From assembly GCA_025997675.1 (NCBI GenBank), contig BNUX01000076.1:1-14312 (forward strand): a stretch of DNA of 14,312 bases, given 5' to 3'. The number at the start of each line of letters is the position of its first letter. Positions within the stretch are counted from its first letter, which is position 1. The notes under the pieces are model-generated. The model saw only the letters and a program-made list of their open reading frames with translations. It had not been told where the DNA came from and ran no database searches. Below, in pieces: positions 1 to 7,251 of the stretch. Source of the stretch: Spirochaetia bacterium. Its GTDB lineage: Bacteria; Spirochaetota; Spirochaetia; Treponematales; Breznakiellaceae. The position numbers were made by a program, and so were the translations under genes.

Positions 1-7
1 CCGGTCA

Positions 8-1108
8 ATGCGGAAATACGCCGCCCGGGTAGCCGGGAATCTGGCAAAGTTTCCCCGTTTTGCCACCCAGGCGGATTCCATTAATGGCGTCGATGCCCTT
101 ACCACCGACCGCTTTGCGGACGGCGAAATGGAAGTGACCGTTTCTGACCATGGGTCTGCGGAATCCCTGCACGGACGGGATGTGATCCTCTTTACCAGCT
201 GCGCCCGGAATGATGCGGGTATCGCCGTGGAGGAAGCGAAAATTGAACTGTACCATACCGTGGACGCCTTGAAACGGTCCCAGGCGGAACGGATCATCGT
301 CTTTGAACCCTTCGTTTCCTGCTCCCGCTCCGACCGCACCACCCGGCGCAGTTCCGTCGGGCTCTGGGTTCACTTCAAGACACTCGGAAGCCTGGGAGCC
401 GACCATATCGTCACCTACCAGCTCCATTCCGATAAGTCAAAGTCAATGCTGGACCCCACGGTCTGCCTTATCAATGACGTCCCCGCCCTGACCCTCCTCA
501 AAAAGTACCTCTGTGATACCTATATCCGGGACCTCAAAACCCTGGAAGAGGAGGTGCGCCCCAACTGGGCCTTCTGTTCCGTGGACGCCGGGGGTGAAAA
601 GCTGACCCACCAGTTTGCCAACGCCTTCATGGCCCCCCTGGTGGTGGCCCACAAGCAGCGGGATTATTCAAAGTCCAATACCATCGAATCCATCAACATC
701 CTTTCCGCCTGCCCCATCGAGGGCAAGGTTCTGTGGATTGTGGACGACATGGTGGATACCGCCGGTTCCGTGACCAGCCTTATCCGGGCCCTGGCGGCCT
801 TTCACCCAAAGGAAATCAACATCATCGCCATCCATGCCCTGTTCTCGCCCCCGGCGGGGGAGCGGCTTTCCCAGCTATCCGCCGAGGGCCTCCTCAAGCA
901 CATCATCGTCACCGATACGGTACACTGCGCCACCGGCGCTTGCGCATGTGGGGAAACGGACATCCCCAACCTGGAGGTGGTCCCCTCTGCGGGCCTTTCC
1001 GCCAAGGTGGTGGGCGCCATCGTTACCAATAATTCCGTGAGCAAGCTCACGCCACCCTTCAATGCGGAGGCCTACTTCAAGGCGCCCAACCTATTTAACC
1101 CTGATTGA
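8..1108 (+). CDS. prs: Ribose-phosphate pyrophosphokinase (PRPP synthetase), divergent, probably 5'-truncated
   Basis: Makes 5-phosphoribosyl diphosphate from ribose 5-phosphate and ATP in the cytoplasm, feeding nucleotide, histidine and tryptophan synthesis. Family landmarks occur in order: FADGE at residues 36-40; a helix DALKRSQAERI matching the family's DALKRASA segment; RSDR at 107-110; QLHS at 138-141, where the family has DLHA, keeping the metal-binding His140; DAGG at 193-196; K216 and R218 of the catalytic flexible loop; and the PRPP-binding loop VDDMVDTAGS at 245-254. The end NNSVSKL resembles the usual QQSVSYLF tail. It is longer than the usual 310-320 residues and carries a Cys-rich insertion (C307, C312, C314). 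The first beta strand (LKIFSG-like) is missing before residue 1, the frame is open to the window edge, and no ribosome binding site is visible, so the true start is probably outside. The 3' end overlaps the convergent neighbour by 18 bases. Confidence 0.85.
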   Translation: MRKYAARVAGNLAKFPRFATQADSINGVDALTTDRFADGEMEVTVSDHGSAESLHGRDVILFTSCARNDAGIAVEEAKIELYHTVDALKRSQAERIIVFEPFVSCSRSDRTTRRSSVGLWVHFKTLGSLGADHIVTYQLHSDKSKSMLDPTVCLINDVPALTLLKKYLCDTYIRDLKTLEEEVRPNWAFCSVDAGGEKLTHQFANAFMAPLVVAHKQRDYSKSNTIESINILSACPIEGKVLWIVDDMVDTAGSVTSLIRALAAFHPKEINIIAIHALFSPPAGERLSQLSAEGLLKHIIVTDTVHCATGACACGETDIPNLEVVPSAGLSAKVVGAIVTNNSVSKLTPPFNAEAYFKAPNLFNPD

Positions 1109-2221
1109 ACCGGGCCCCAGGGTTGCCGCCTGATGCAGTGCGGCCCCTTCCAGCCGTATCCCCTCTTCCCCCCCTGGACTAACTACCGGTATAACCCTGC
1201 CCAGTACTTCCAGGGGCCGCTCCGGGTTAAGGGCCACAGCCTGGTCGAAGGACACCTGCACCCTCCCTTCCAGGGTTCTGCGGGTATCGTAGCCCACAAG
1301 CAGCTCAAACCTTGTACTCGTCTCACCCTCGGTTAGATTGGCGGCCGTGCCCCGCCAGATAACGTAGCAGTCCCGGTACAAGAGGGGTTCCTGCATCACC
1401 GCCGAGTAGGGAAACCGGTGCTTGAGGGTGTCAAAACCCGGGGTCTCCAGGTAGGACTTCATAAGCCGGGCCTTGTTTTTCATCGGCTCCGAAGCGTTGG
1501 ATTCGATAAGCCGGTTCAGGGGAAGCTTCGCCTCCTCATCCCGGTACGCGGCAAAGAGCTTCCGGGCCGATTCATACTGTTCCAACACCTCTTTCTGCGT
1601 AAGAATATACCGGAAGGCCCCGCTAATTTGCACCGGGGTCTCCCGTTCCTCCCGTTCCAGCGTCACCCCCGCAAGCCCCACCCGTTCGGCCTTCACCCCG
1701 TGGATCACCCCGGTTACCGCCAAAACAAAGCCGGCAAGGGCCAGCGCCAGGATGAAAGCGGCCAGGGGAAGGATGATCCGGCCCGGCGTAAGGGACAGCA
1801 CAGGGATGGGCGGAAACAGTTGATGGGTCTTCCCCGAATCAATCCAAACCTGAATCTCCTCGGCGCCCCCGTATTTCCGCAGCACTTGAAGGGCCTTTTT
1901 GGCAATCGGATTCCGGCCTTCCCTATCCAGCACCTCCAGGTACAGGTCCACCGCCTTCGCCGTATCACCCCGATGGAGGAAGCACACCGCCATCCCCAGA
2001 AGTACCGAGGGATCCAACATCCTGATGTCCCGCCCGCGCTTGAAATAGGTAAAAGCCCCCCCCAGATCCCCCGCCCGGAGGCACGCGCAGCCTAATATAT
2101 AGTAATAGTTGAAGGAATCGTGATAGCGGACCACCTCCGGCTGGAGCAGGGAGATCACCTCCCCGAACTTCCTTCTCCGCAGCAGGCGGACCGCCCTGCT
2201 TAAAACCGGATCGAGCCGCAT
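1091..2221 (-). CDS. TPR-like single-pass membrane protein
   Basis: A 376-residue protein of unassigned function. The N-terminal ~130 residues are helical and TPR-like: NYYYILGCACLRAGDLGGAF at 38-57, then a second unit around 73-102 with AKAVDLYLEVLDR. A single hydrophobic stretch at about 149-174 (IILPLAAFILALALAGFVLA) predicts one membrane span. The C-terminal ~200 residues are soluble with alternating beta-like segments, probably on the far side of the membrane. The frame is open 93 bases further upstream, but that would overlap rpe. I chose the ATG at 2221 because it follows the rpe stop by one base (TAA T ATG), with AAGGG 11 bases ahead, so translation is probably coupled to rpe. Similar TPR plus membrane-anchor proteins are common in spirochaetes; partners are unknown. 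The 3' end overlaps prs tail to tail. Confidence 0.75.
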   Translation of the reverse strand: MRLDPVLSRAVRLLRRRKFGEVISLLQPEVVRYHDSFNYYYILGCACLRAGDLGGAFTYFKRGRDIRMLDPSVLLGMAVCFLHRGDTAKAVDLYLEVLDREGRNPIAKKALQVLRKYGGAEEIQVWIDSGKTHQLFPPIPVLSLTPGRIILPLAAFILALALAGFVLAVTGVIHGVKAERVGLAGVTLEREERETPVQISGAFRYILTQKEVLEQYESARKLFAAYRDEEAKLPLNRLIESNASEPMKNKARLMKSYLETPGFDTLKHRFPYSAVMQEPLLYRDCYVIWRGTAANLTEGETSTRFELLVGYDTRRTLEGRVQVSFDQAVALNPERPLEVLGRVIPVVSPGGEEGIRLEGAALHQAATLGPGSIRVK

Positions 2222-2222
2222 A

Positions 2223-2879
2223 TTACGATAGGCCCTTAAGCCGCCGTACCAGGGCAGCCTTATCCGTTGCGCCGAAGAAGGAGGACCCCGCAACCAGCAC
2301 ATCCGCACCCGCATCCCGGGCGACCGCAGCGGTGGATTCGTTAATACCCCCGTCCACGGAAATAAGGTAGTCCCCCTTCCCCGCCTCTCTCAGGGCTGCC
2401 AGAGAGCGGACCTTGTCAAAACATTCGGGAATGATGGGCTGCCCCCCGTAGCCGGGATTGACGGTCATCACCAGGACCAGGTCGACAAAGGGCAGCAGGG
2501 GTTCAATGAAGGATACCGGCGTGGAGGGCACGATGCCGATACCGGCCTTTTTACCCAGGGCGCGGATAGCCTGCAGGACCCGGTGGGAATGGACCGCCGC
2601 CTCCACATGGAAGGTGATATAATCCGCCCCGGCCTTGGCAAATTCCTCCACAAAATTGAGAGGACTCCGGATCATCAGGTGAACATCGAAGATTTGGGAG
2701 GAGTGGGGACGGATATCCGCCACCATTTTGGGGCCAAAACTGATATTGGGGACAAAACAGCCGTCCATCACGTCAAGGTGGACCCACTCCGCGCCGGATG
2801 GGGCGATAAGGGCGACTCCATCGGCCATAGAAGAAAAGTCCGCAGAAAGCACCGAAGGCGCAATAACAGGTATCCGCAT
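2223..2879 (-). CDS. rpe: Ribulose-phosphate 3-epimerase
   Basis: Interconverts D-ribulose 5-phosphate and D-xylulose 5-phosphate in the non-oxidative pentose phosphate pathway; cytoplasmic TIM-barrel enzyme. The protein has 218 residues, normal for the family. It begins IAPSVLSADF (6-15), with Ser9 of the active site, then HLDVMDG (34-40) containing metal ligands His34 and Asp36. DVHLMI (65-70) holds His67, MTVNPGYGGQ (138-147) is the phosphate-side loop, and VDGGI (175-179) contains Asp176, the other catalytic Asp and metal ligand. All expected catalytic residues are present. The frame is open 81 bases further upstream, but those residues are unlike the family and cover the divergent promoters, so the ATG at 2879 is preferred. 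No good Shine-Dalgarno precedes it and the predicted transcript start falls on the ATG. It forms an operon with the membrane TPR gene immediately downstream. Confidence 0.96.
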   Translation of the reverse strand: MRIPVIAPSVLSADFSSMADGVALIAPSGAEWVHLDVMDGCFVPNISFGPKMVADIRPHSSQIFDVHLMIRSPLNFVEEFAKAGADYITFHVEAAVHSHRVLQAIRALGKKAGIGIVPSTPVSFIEPLLPFVDLVLVMTVNPGYGGQPIIPECFDKVRSLAALREAGKGDYLISVDGGINESTAAVARDAGADVLVAGSSFFGATDKAALVRRLKGLS

Positions 2880-2885
2880 ACCTTG

Positions 2886-2914
2886 ATGATACTTGCGCGG
2901 CCCCCCCTTGTAAA
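2886..2914 (-). promoter_or_regulatory. Predicted sigma-70-type promoter of rpe
   Basis: Reading on the - strand, TTTACA (2914-2909) and TATCAT (2891-2886) are separated by 17 bases. Each hexamer matches five of six consensus bases. The spacer contains a run of seven G. Initiation about seven bases past the -10 box would fall on the A of the rpe ATG (2879), suggesting a leaderless mRNA. Seen by pattern only. Confidence 0.5.
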
Positions 2915-2935
2915 GAACCGTACAAATGGTATAAT
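2908..2935 (+). promoter_or_regulatory. Predicted sigma-70-type promoter of the TPR-greA operon
   Basis: TTGTAA (2908-2913) and a perfect TATAAT (2930-2935) are separated by 16 bases. The -35 hexamer shares five bases with the opposite-strand -35 of the rpe promoter, so the two polymerases would compete for one site. The predicted start near 2942 lies inside the AGAAGGA ribosome-binding sequence (2937-2943), leaving only a very short leader before the ATG at 2954. Confidence 0.55.
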
Positions 2936-2953
2936 GAGAAGGATATATTTTAG

Positions 2954-3931
2954 ATGTCACAAGCCATGAGCGAAGAACAGTCTGTACAGAGGCTCATTCA
3001 GAAGGCCTATGAAAACCTGAAAACCTCTGATGCGGCGCGGGCGATAGGGGCATTGGAAGAAGCGCTCGGGATAGATTTCGAGAATCAGGAAGTGGTCTAC
3101 GCCCTGAATTGTATCCACTGGTGGCTTGAACAGATAAAAGGGGCCGAGGACCCCTCCCGTTCGCAGCAGAGTGATACCTACGCCCGTGGGGAGTTCATCC
3201 TTTCCCAATGGGAGGCCTTCTACGGCTTCCTGGAACGGATCGGCAGCGGGGATACGGCGGCCTTTGACCCCTGCCTGTATGCGGTGAAGCGTTTCGTGTA
3301 TTCCACCGCCCTGCAATCCTTCGAGGATATCCTGGGGGACGGGATAAACCAGCATGATCCGGCGCTGCTTCTGCTGGTGGGCCGCTGCTATAAGGGGGTG
3401 GGGAACTACGAGGAGGCCCTGAAATATCTGGAACAGGCGGTCCGGTTCAAGCGGGAGGATGGGGAGGCCCTTTCCCAGCTTGCGGATGTGAACGCCCTGA
3501 TGGAGGAAACCCGGAGTGCCAAGGCATTGTTCCGGGAGGCCTTCTATATGGATGCCCAGAAGGTGGACATCCGGTCCATGGAGTCGGAGATGATCCTGCG
3601 GCTGCGGGACCGGGTAGAGGCCGAGGGGCATAAGGGCAGGGAACTCCTGGAATGGATACCTATTTACGGGTGCCTGTTCGGGATATTTTCGGTAAAGCGG
3701 GAGCTCAAGCAGGTTGAAGTAGGCCGGCTGAAACAATCCATCTTTACCCTGGAAAACGCGGTTCGGGGTAAGCCGGAAGATTTGAATCTTCTTACCCCCC
3801 GGCTGATTAACCGGTATTTTTGGTTAATCGACCATTACGAAAATGTTCAGGAGGACCCCGCTTTAATAGAGGAGACCCTGCTGAAAATTAAGATTGTTGA
3901 TCCCACCGTATACGAACGGTATATGGGGTAG
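2954..3931 (+). CDS. TPR-repeat protein, first gene of the greA-like operon
   Basis: A 325-residue soluble protein with no signal peptide or membrane span. Tandem TPR units are clearest at about 135-168 (LLLLVGRCYKGVGNYEEAL, then YLEQAV) and 169-202 (ALSQLADVNALMEETRSAKA). A more degenerate helical pair lies at 8-41 (AARAIGALEEAL). The middle is rich in aromatic residues (IHWWLEQ at 54-60, SQWEAFYGFL at 84-93). TPRs mediate protein-protein contacts; the partner is not evident. The ATG at 2954 has AGAAGGA ten bases upstream, whereas a second in-frame ATG at 2966 has no such site, so the first is chosen. The gene ends 23 bases before the long GreA-like gene and is presumably co-transcribed with it, which suggests a role linked to that protein. 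No closer family assignment was possible. Confidence 0.8.
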   Translation: MSQAMSEEQSVQRLIQKAYENLKTSDAARAIGALEEALGIDFENQEVVYALNCIHWWLEQIKGAEDPSRSQQSDTYARGEFILSQWEAFYGFLERIGSGDTAAFDPCLYAVKRFVYSTALQSFEDILGDGINQHDPALLLLVGRCYKGVGNYEEALKYLEQAVRFKREDGEALSQLADVNALMEETRSAKALFREAFYMDAQKVDIRSMESEMILRLRDRVEAEGHKGRELLEWIPIYGCLFGIFSVKRELKQVEVGRLKQSIFTLENAVRGKPEDLNLLTPRLINRYFWLIDHYENVQEDPALIEETLLKIKIVDPTVYERYMG

Positions 3932-3954
3932 TTTGAGAAGAATGGAGTCACGAG

Positions 3955-6648
3955 ATGTCTGAAGCTCTTTTGAAGAAAGTCCAGGAAATGCTGAACGAGG
4001 AAAAGTGGACCAGGGCCGCCCTCAGCAATTATTCTACCAACCAGTTTAAAGAGCTGGATGTCATCCTAAAGGAAGCCCGGGACCTCCGGGCCTATGATGA
4101 ATTGAAGACCATCTGCGACGAGCAGCTGGTGCATACCAAGAACAGTATCATTGCCCTCTACCTTTCGGGGATGATTGCCCTGTCCCGGCAGATCATTGAT
4201 GACGCCGCGCTGACCAACCTGGTTAACATTTTTGTGGACAACCACAAGTGGAACATCGTGAAGTATCTCTGCGAGGGTATTCTTATTCACGGTGAATCGA
4301 AGTTCGCCCTCCGTACCCTTGCGGAATGTTACAAGAACGATAACGAAGAGACGGCCATCTACAGCATCTGGGAACGGCTGGTCAAGGTGGACTTTGAAGA
4401 GGCGGACCTGGCAAAGGCCCTGGGGGAATACTACGAAAAACAGGGCAAAATAGAAGATGCGGTGGACTACTACAAGAAGTCCCTGCACCGGTATATCAAC
4501 AAGGGCCTTTTTACCAATATCCGTGAAATATGGGCCAAGCTCATCCAATACGACAAAGAGGACATCGACTTTTTCCTCCACGTCCAAAAGAAGATCGCCA
4601 AGAACATCAGCAAGGATAAAGCAGTAGTACTGCTCAATGATGTGTACGCCTACTGCAAAGAGAAGGGCGACATTGATACCGCCATCAGTATCTGCAAAAT
4701 CATATTGGAGTACGATGAACGGGATGAACCGGCGCGGAAGGAGATCACCGAGTGTTTCCGGCTGAAACATGCCGGGCATTCTCAACTGGAAGAGTACATC
4801 AGGATTTCCAACCTTACCCAGAAGTACCGCAATGTCCACGAGGCGATCACGGATTTTGAAAAGCACATCGCCTTTGACAAGGGGAACTATGTGTTCCACC
4901 GGACCTGGGGAATTGGTCGTATCGCCGAGGTGAATGGGGATAAGATTGTCATCGACTTCGCCAAGAAGCGTGGCCATTCCATGGACCTTAAAATGGCGAT
5001 AAACGCCCTGCAAACCATATCGAAGAACCACATTTGGGTGCTCAAGGCCACCAGGAAAAAGGAAGAGCTCCACGACAAGGTCAAGGAAGATATCGTGTGG
5101 GCCTTAAAAACGATGATCCGCAGTTTTAATAACGCCTGCGACATCAAGCGCATGAAAGCGGAATTGGTGCCGGGTATCCTTTCTGCAGGCGAGTGGACCA
5201 CCTGGAGCGGCAAGGCCCGGGACATCCTCAAGGCGGACCCCGGCTTTGGGGTAAGTCCCGATAACATCGACATCTTTACGGTGCGGGACCGGCCCATCAG
5301 CATAGAAGAAAAATTGTACAACGAATTTAAGGCGGAGCGTAATTTCTTTGAGCGGGCGGTCACCATCAGGAACTATGTGACCCAGAAGGACGTGGATCTG
5401 GATTCCGAATATTTTACCGAGATGTTCGCCTACTTCACGGCATATCTCCGGACAAAAGGGCAGACACCTGAGCATGTGGCGTCTTATTTACTGGTAAAGG
5501 ACCTCGTAGGCAAGCATCCCCATTTAGGCACGGGCCTTTCCCTGAACTTTACCGATATCTTTGATGAAATTGAGGATGTGCCGGCGCTGTTCCTGAGCCT
5601 CAAAGACCCCAGGTTCAAAGAAGATTTCCTCCACCACATTCAGCTCTTCGTCCCCGGCTGGCCGGACATTTACACCAAACTGTTTCCCTATGCACTCTCC
5701 GCTTCCATTATTACGAATCTGAAAAAGGAAGGTTCTGAGGATAAGCTGGTTACCCTGACCCACTATTGTTTTGAGAACTACCGGGATCACCGGGAGATCC
5801 GTGACGCAGTGGTATGGCTGCTCAAAAACTCCAAAGACGAAAGCTGGTTTGAAAAGGCCGGACTGACGCCGGAGCGGAAACTTATCGTGCTTATCCATAT
5901 GCTGAACATCACCTACCGGGAAATTGAGAACCACCGGGAAACTGCGGAAAACAAGAAGATTAACAAACAGGTCTACGCCCTGCTCTTTAAGGATGATACC
6001 TTAAGCACCTTTATTGACGAGGCGGACCCTGACACGATTACCCGCATCTATACCCTGATCGATGACGTGAAGGACCTGGACCCCGCGGATAAGCTCCACC
6101 TGCGAAACCGGATACTTCAAAAACATCCGTCCTTCAAGTTTCTGGGGGATACGGAAAAGACGGTGGTGTCCCGTGGACTACTGGTTACCATTGCTAAATA
6201 TGAAGAAAAGAAACGGGAATTGGCCCACATCATGGAGGTGGAGGTCCCCCTCAACTCAAAGGAAATCGGCTTCGCCCTTTCTCTGGGCGACTTACGGGAA
6301 AATGCGGAGTACAAGGCCGCCAAGGAAAAGCAGGGCATTCTGGAATCCACGGTGACCAAGCTGAAGGATGAGATTGACCGGGCACAGCTTTTCGATCCCG
6401 CCCAGGTAAATACAAACCGTGTCTCCTTTGGAACCAAGGTGCAGCTTACCAATGAGGCGAATGGGGAGCATGAAACCTATACCATCCTTGGGCCGTGGGA
6501 GTCGGACCCGGATAACCGGATCATCTCCTACCTGTCACCCCTGGGCAATGCTATCCTGAATAAAAAGGTTGGGGAGAAATTCCAGTTCTCTATCAATGAC
6601 GAAAAGATTTCGTATGTTGTTCAGGGGATTGAGGTGGTGGCGTTTTAG
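3955..6648 (+). CDS. greA: Long GreA-type transcript cleavage factor with helical-repeat N-terminus
   Basis: An 897-residue protein whose last ~155 residues are a GreA/GreB domain. A coiled coil begins near YEEKKREL. The tip GDLRENAEY (778-786) keeps the acidic pair, D779 and E782, that enters the RNA polymerase secondary channel and stimulates cleavage of backtracked RNA. The globular part contains VSFGTKV (F825), SPLGNAIL (from 861) and a terminal VVQGIEVV strand. Ordinary GreA has about 158 residues. The extra ~740 N-terminal residues are mostly alpha-helical TPR-like repeats (for example around 105-180 and 215-275). At 311-355 lies a compact beta segment, FHRTWGIGRI then KIVIDF, resembling the Tudor-like C-terminal domain of PcrA/UvrD. 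Long Gre proteins of similar size are known in Borrelia and Treponema. The start has GGAG (3944-3947) seven bases upstream. The stop lies four bases from the convergent HEAT gene. Confidence 0.92.
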   Translation: MSEALLKKVQEMLNEEKWTRAALSNYSTNQFKELDVILKEARDLRAYDELKTICDEQLVHTKNSIIALYLSGMIALSRQIIDDAALTNLVNIFVDNHKWNIVKYLCEGILIHGESKFALRTLAECYKNDNEETAIYSIWERLVKVDFEEADLAKALGEYYEKQGKIEDAVDYYKKSLHRYINKGLFTNIREIWAKLIQYDKEDIDFFLHVQKKIAKNISKDKAVVLLNDVYAYCKEKGDIDTAISICKIILEYDERDEPARKEITECFRLKHAGHSQLEEYIRISNLTQKYRNVHEAITDFEKHIAFDKGNYVFHRTWGIGRIAEVNGDKIVIDFAKKRGHSMDLKMAINALQTISKNHIWVLKATRKKEELHDKVKEDIVWALKTMIRSFNNACDIKRMKAELVPGILSAGEWTTWSGKARDILKADPGFGVSPDNIDIFTVRDRPISIEEKLYNEFKAERNFFERAVTIRNYVTQKDVDLDSEYFTEMFAYFTAYLRTKGQTPEHVASYLLVKDLVGKHPHLGTGLSLNFTDIFDEIEDVPALFLSLKDPRFKEDFLHHIQLFVPGWPDIYTKLFPYALSASIITNLKKEGSEDKLVTLTHYCFENYRDHREIRDAVVWLLKNSKDESWFEKAGLTPERKLIVLIHMLNITYREIENHRETAENKKINKQVYALLFKDDTLSTFIDEADPDTITRIYTLIDDVKDLDPADKLHLRNRILQKHPSFKFLGDTEKTVVSRGLLVTIAKYEEKKRELAHIMEVEVPLNSKEIGFALSLGDLRENAEYKAAKEKQGILESTVTKLKDEIDRAQLFDPAQVNTNRVSFGTKVQLTNEANGEHETYTILGPWESDPDNRIISYLSPLGNAILNKKVGEKFQFSINDEKISYVVQGIEVVAF

Positions 6649-6649
6649 A

Positions 6650-6661
6650 GGGCTATAGCCC
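6650..6661. other. 12-base perfect palindrome at the convergent gene ends
   Basis: GGGCTATAGCCC reads the same on both strands and contains the stop codon of the HEAT gene, starting two bases past the greA stop. It has no loop and no following T run, so it is not a standard hairpin terminator. It may be incidental. Confidence 0.5.
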
Positions 6662-7061
6662 CATCTCTTCCGCAACAGCCTTTGCCTTGCGGCTCAGGCT
6701 GCCATATTTCTCGTCCGTCAGTTCCCGTACCTGATCCGCCAATGATCGGAATTTGTTGTTGAGCACCATGTCCAGGGCGTAGGATTTCTCTACCATCCCG
6801 CCTGAATAGAAAAACTGTTTGGCCAGATCTTCCATGGCCGAGGCCTTGGCCGTACCCAGTATCCGGAGGAAGCCGTTGTATAGAGGGGTCTGGTTTTTCT
6901 TTTTCGCTTCCCCCAGTTCTTCTATCACCTTTGCAGCGTAGCCGGGAGCATTGTCGTGTAGGAGCATCTCTGCGGCCAGTAGCCGTACCCGGTCGGCATT
7001 TTTCCGTTCCGTAAAAAGTGATGAAAGGATATCCAGGCTTTCCCGGTTTCCGATAGCGCCC
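6653..7061 (-). pseudogene. HEAT-repeat protein, C-terminal fragment (chimeric copy in left arm)
   Basis: Holds the last 135 native codons of the HEAT-repeat gene whose fuller copy is at 7064-7660. Upstream of the junction at 7061/7062 the frame stays open but reads the antisense of the unique core (IHIAAFERAQ, then GAIGNRE). That breaks the repeat pattern and offers no ATG start. The first ATG inside native sequence is at 6967 (MLLHDNAPG), in the middle of a HEAT helix. This copy is therefore a truncated by-product of the fold-back and not a working gene. Confidence 0.8.
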
Positions 7062-7251
7062 TGGGCCCTTTCAAAGGCGGCGATGTGGATAAGGCCATCA
7101 TGGAGGCCTTCCGGGATTCCTACTACAAGACCCGGATGGCTGCGGCGCAGGCGGCTAAGGAACGGCGTTTTGTGGAAGCGGTTCCCTACCTGCGTTTCCG
7201 GGCCGAGCGGGACGATGTTCCGGCGGTTAAGGATGAAGCAATCAAAGCCCT
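7062..7251. other. Single-copy core between the arms, with fold-back junction at its left edge
   Basis: These 190 bases are the only sequence present once. On the + strand they encode HEAT-type helices that continue in frame into the right arm, so they are native to it. The left edge (7061/7062) is the novel junction. Read on the - strand it runs gccca then gggcgct, while the right arm at 7247-7258 reads gccct then gggcgct. The shared gccc next to the switch is a 4-base microhomology, as expected if a 3' end folded back and primed on its own strand. A loop of 190 bases is far too long for a closed hairpin telomere. Confidence 0.85.

Larger units (their letters stand above)
1..7061 (+). repeat. 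Left arm of a giant inverted repeat
   Basis: This arm is the reverse complement of 7252-14312. The first bases (ccggtcaatg) mirror the last (cattgaccgg), and every open frame in the arm has an identical protein at the mirrored coordinates on the other strand. I checked the ends and the central boundary base by base; the rest rests on the identical mirrored translations. No divergence was found, which argues that the copy is very recent or not biological. At the inner end, 7061 (c) pairs with 7252 (g), then 7062/7251 is a T/T mismatch. Four more bases (7063-7066 with 7247-7250) still pair before symmetry stops. Confidence 0.97.

Noticed and set aside
1418..2095. A 225-residue frame antisense to the membrane TPR gene
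   Set aside because: Its composition (P, R, H, G, Q) and lack of any motif mark it as an antisense shadow.
2222..2314. N-terminal extension of the membrane TPR protein (start MRVRMCW)
   Set aside because: It lies entirely inside rpe in another frame. The ATG at 2221, directly after the rpe stop, gives a sensible start.
2880..2960. N-terminal extension of rpe (MTSKIYPSHY)
   Set aside because: It is unlike the epimerase family, which begins close to IAPSVLSADF. It also covers the divergent promoters and runs into the start of the opposing gene.
2957..3736. A 259-residue frame antisense to the TPR gene
   Set aside because: It is rich in P, H, Q and L with no recognisable domain, typical of antisense to TPR coding sequence.
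4066..5073. A 335-residue frame antisense to the greA-like gene
   Set aside because: It is a shadow of a strongly supported gene: no ribosome binding site, no domain, and rich in V, L and F as expected for the complement of acidic and lysine-rich helices.
6650..6661. Bidirectional terminator at the greA/HEAT convergence
   Set aside because: The palindrome has no loop and no flanking T tract, so a functional intrinsic terminator cannot be supported.
7062..7251. A spirochaete hairpin telomere (Borrelia-type) or telomere dimer junction at the centre of the palindrome
   Set aside because: Such junctions are continuous palindromes with almost no unpaired bases and carry short AT-rich telomere boxes. 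Here the centre is 190 bases of asymmetric, G+C-rich protein-coding sequence that interrupts a gene.
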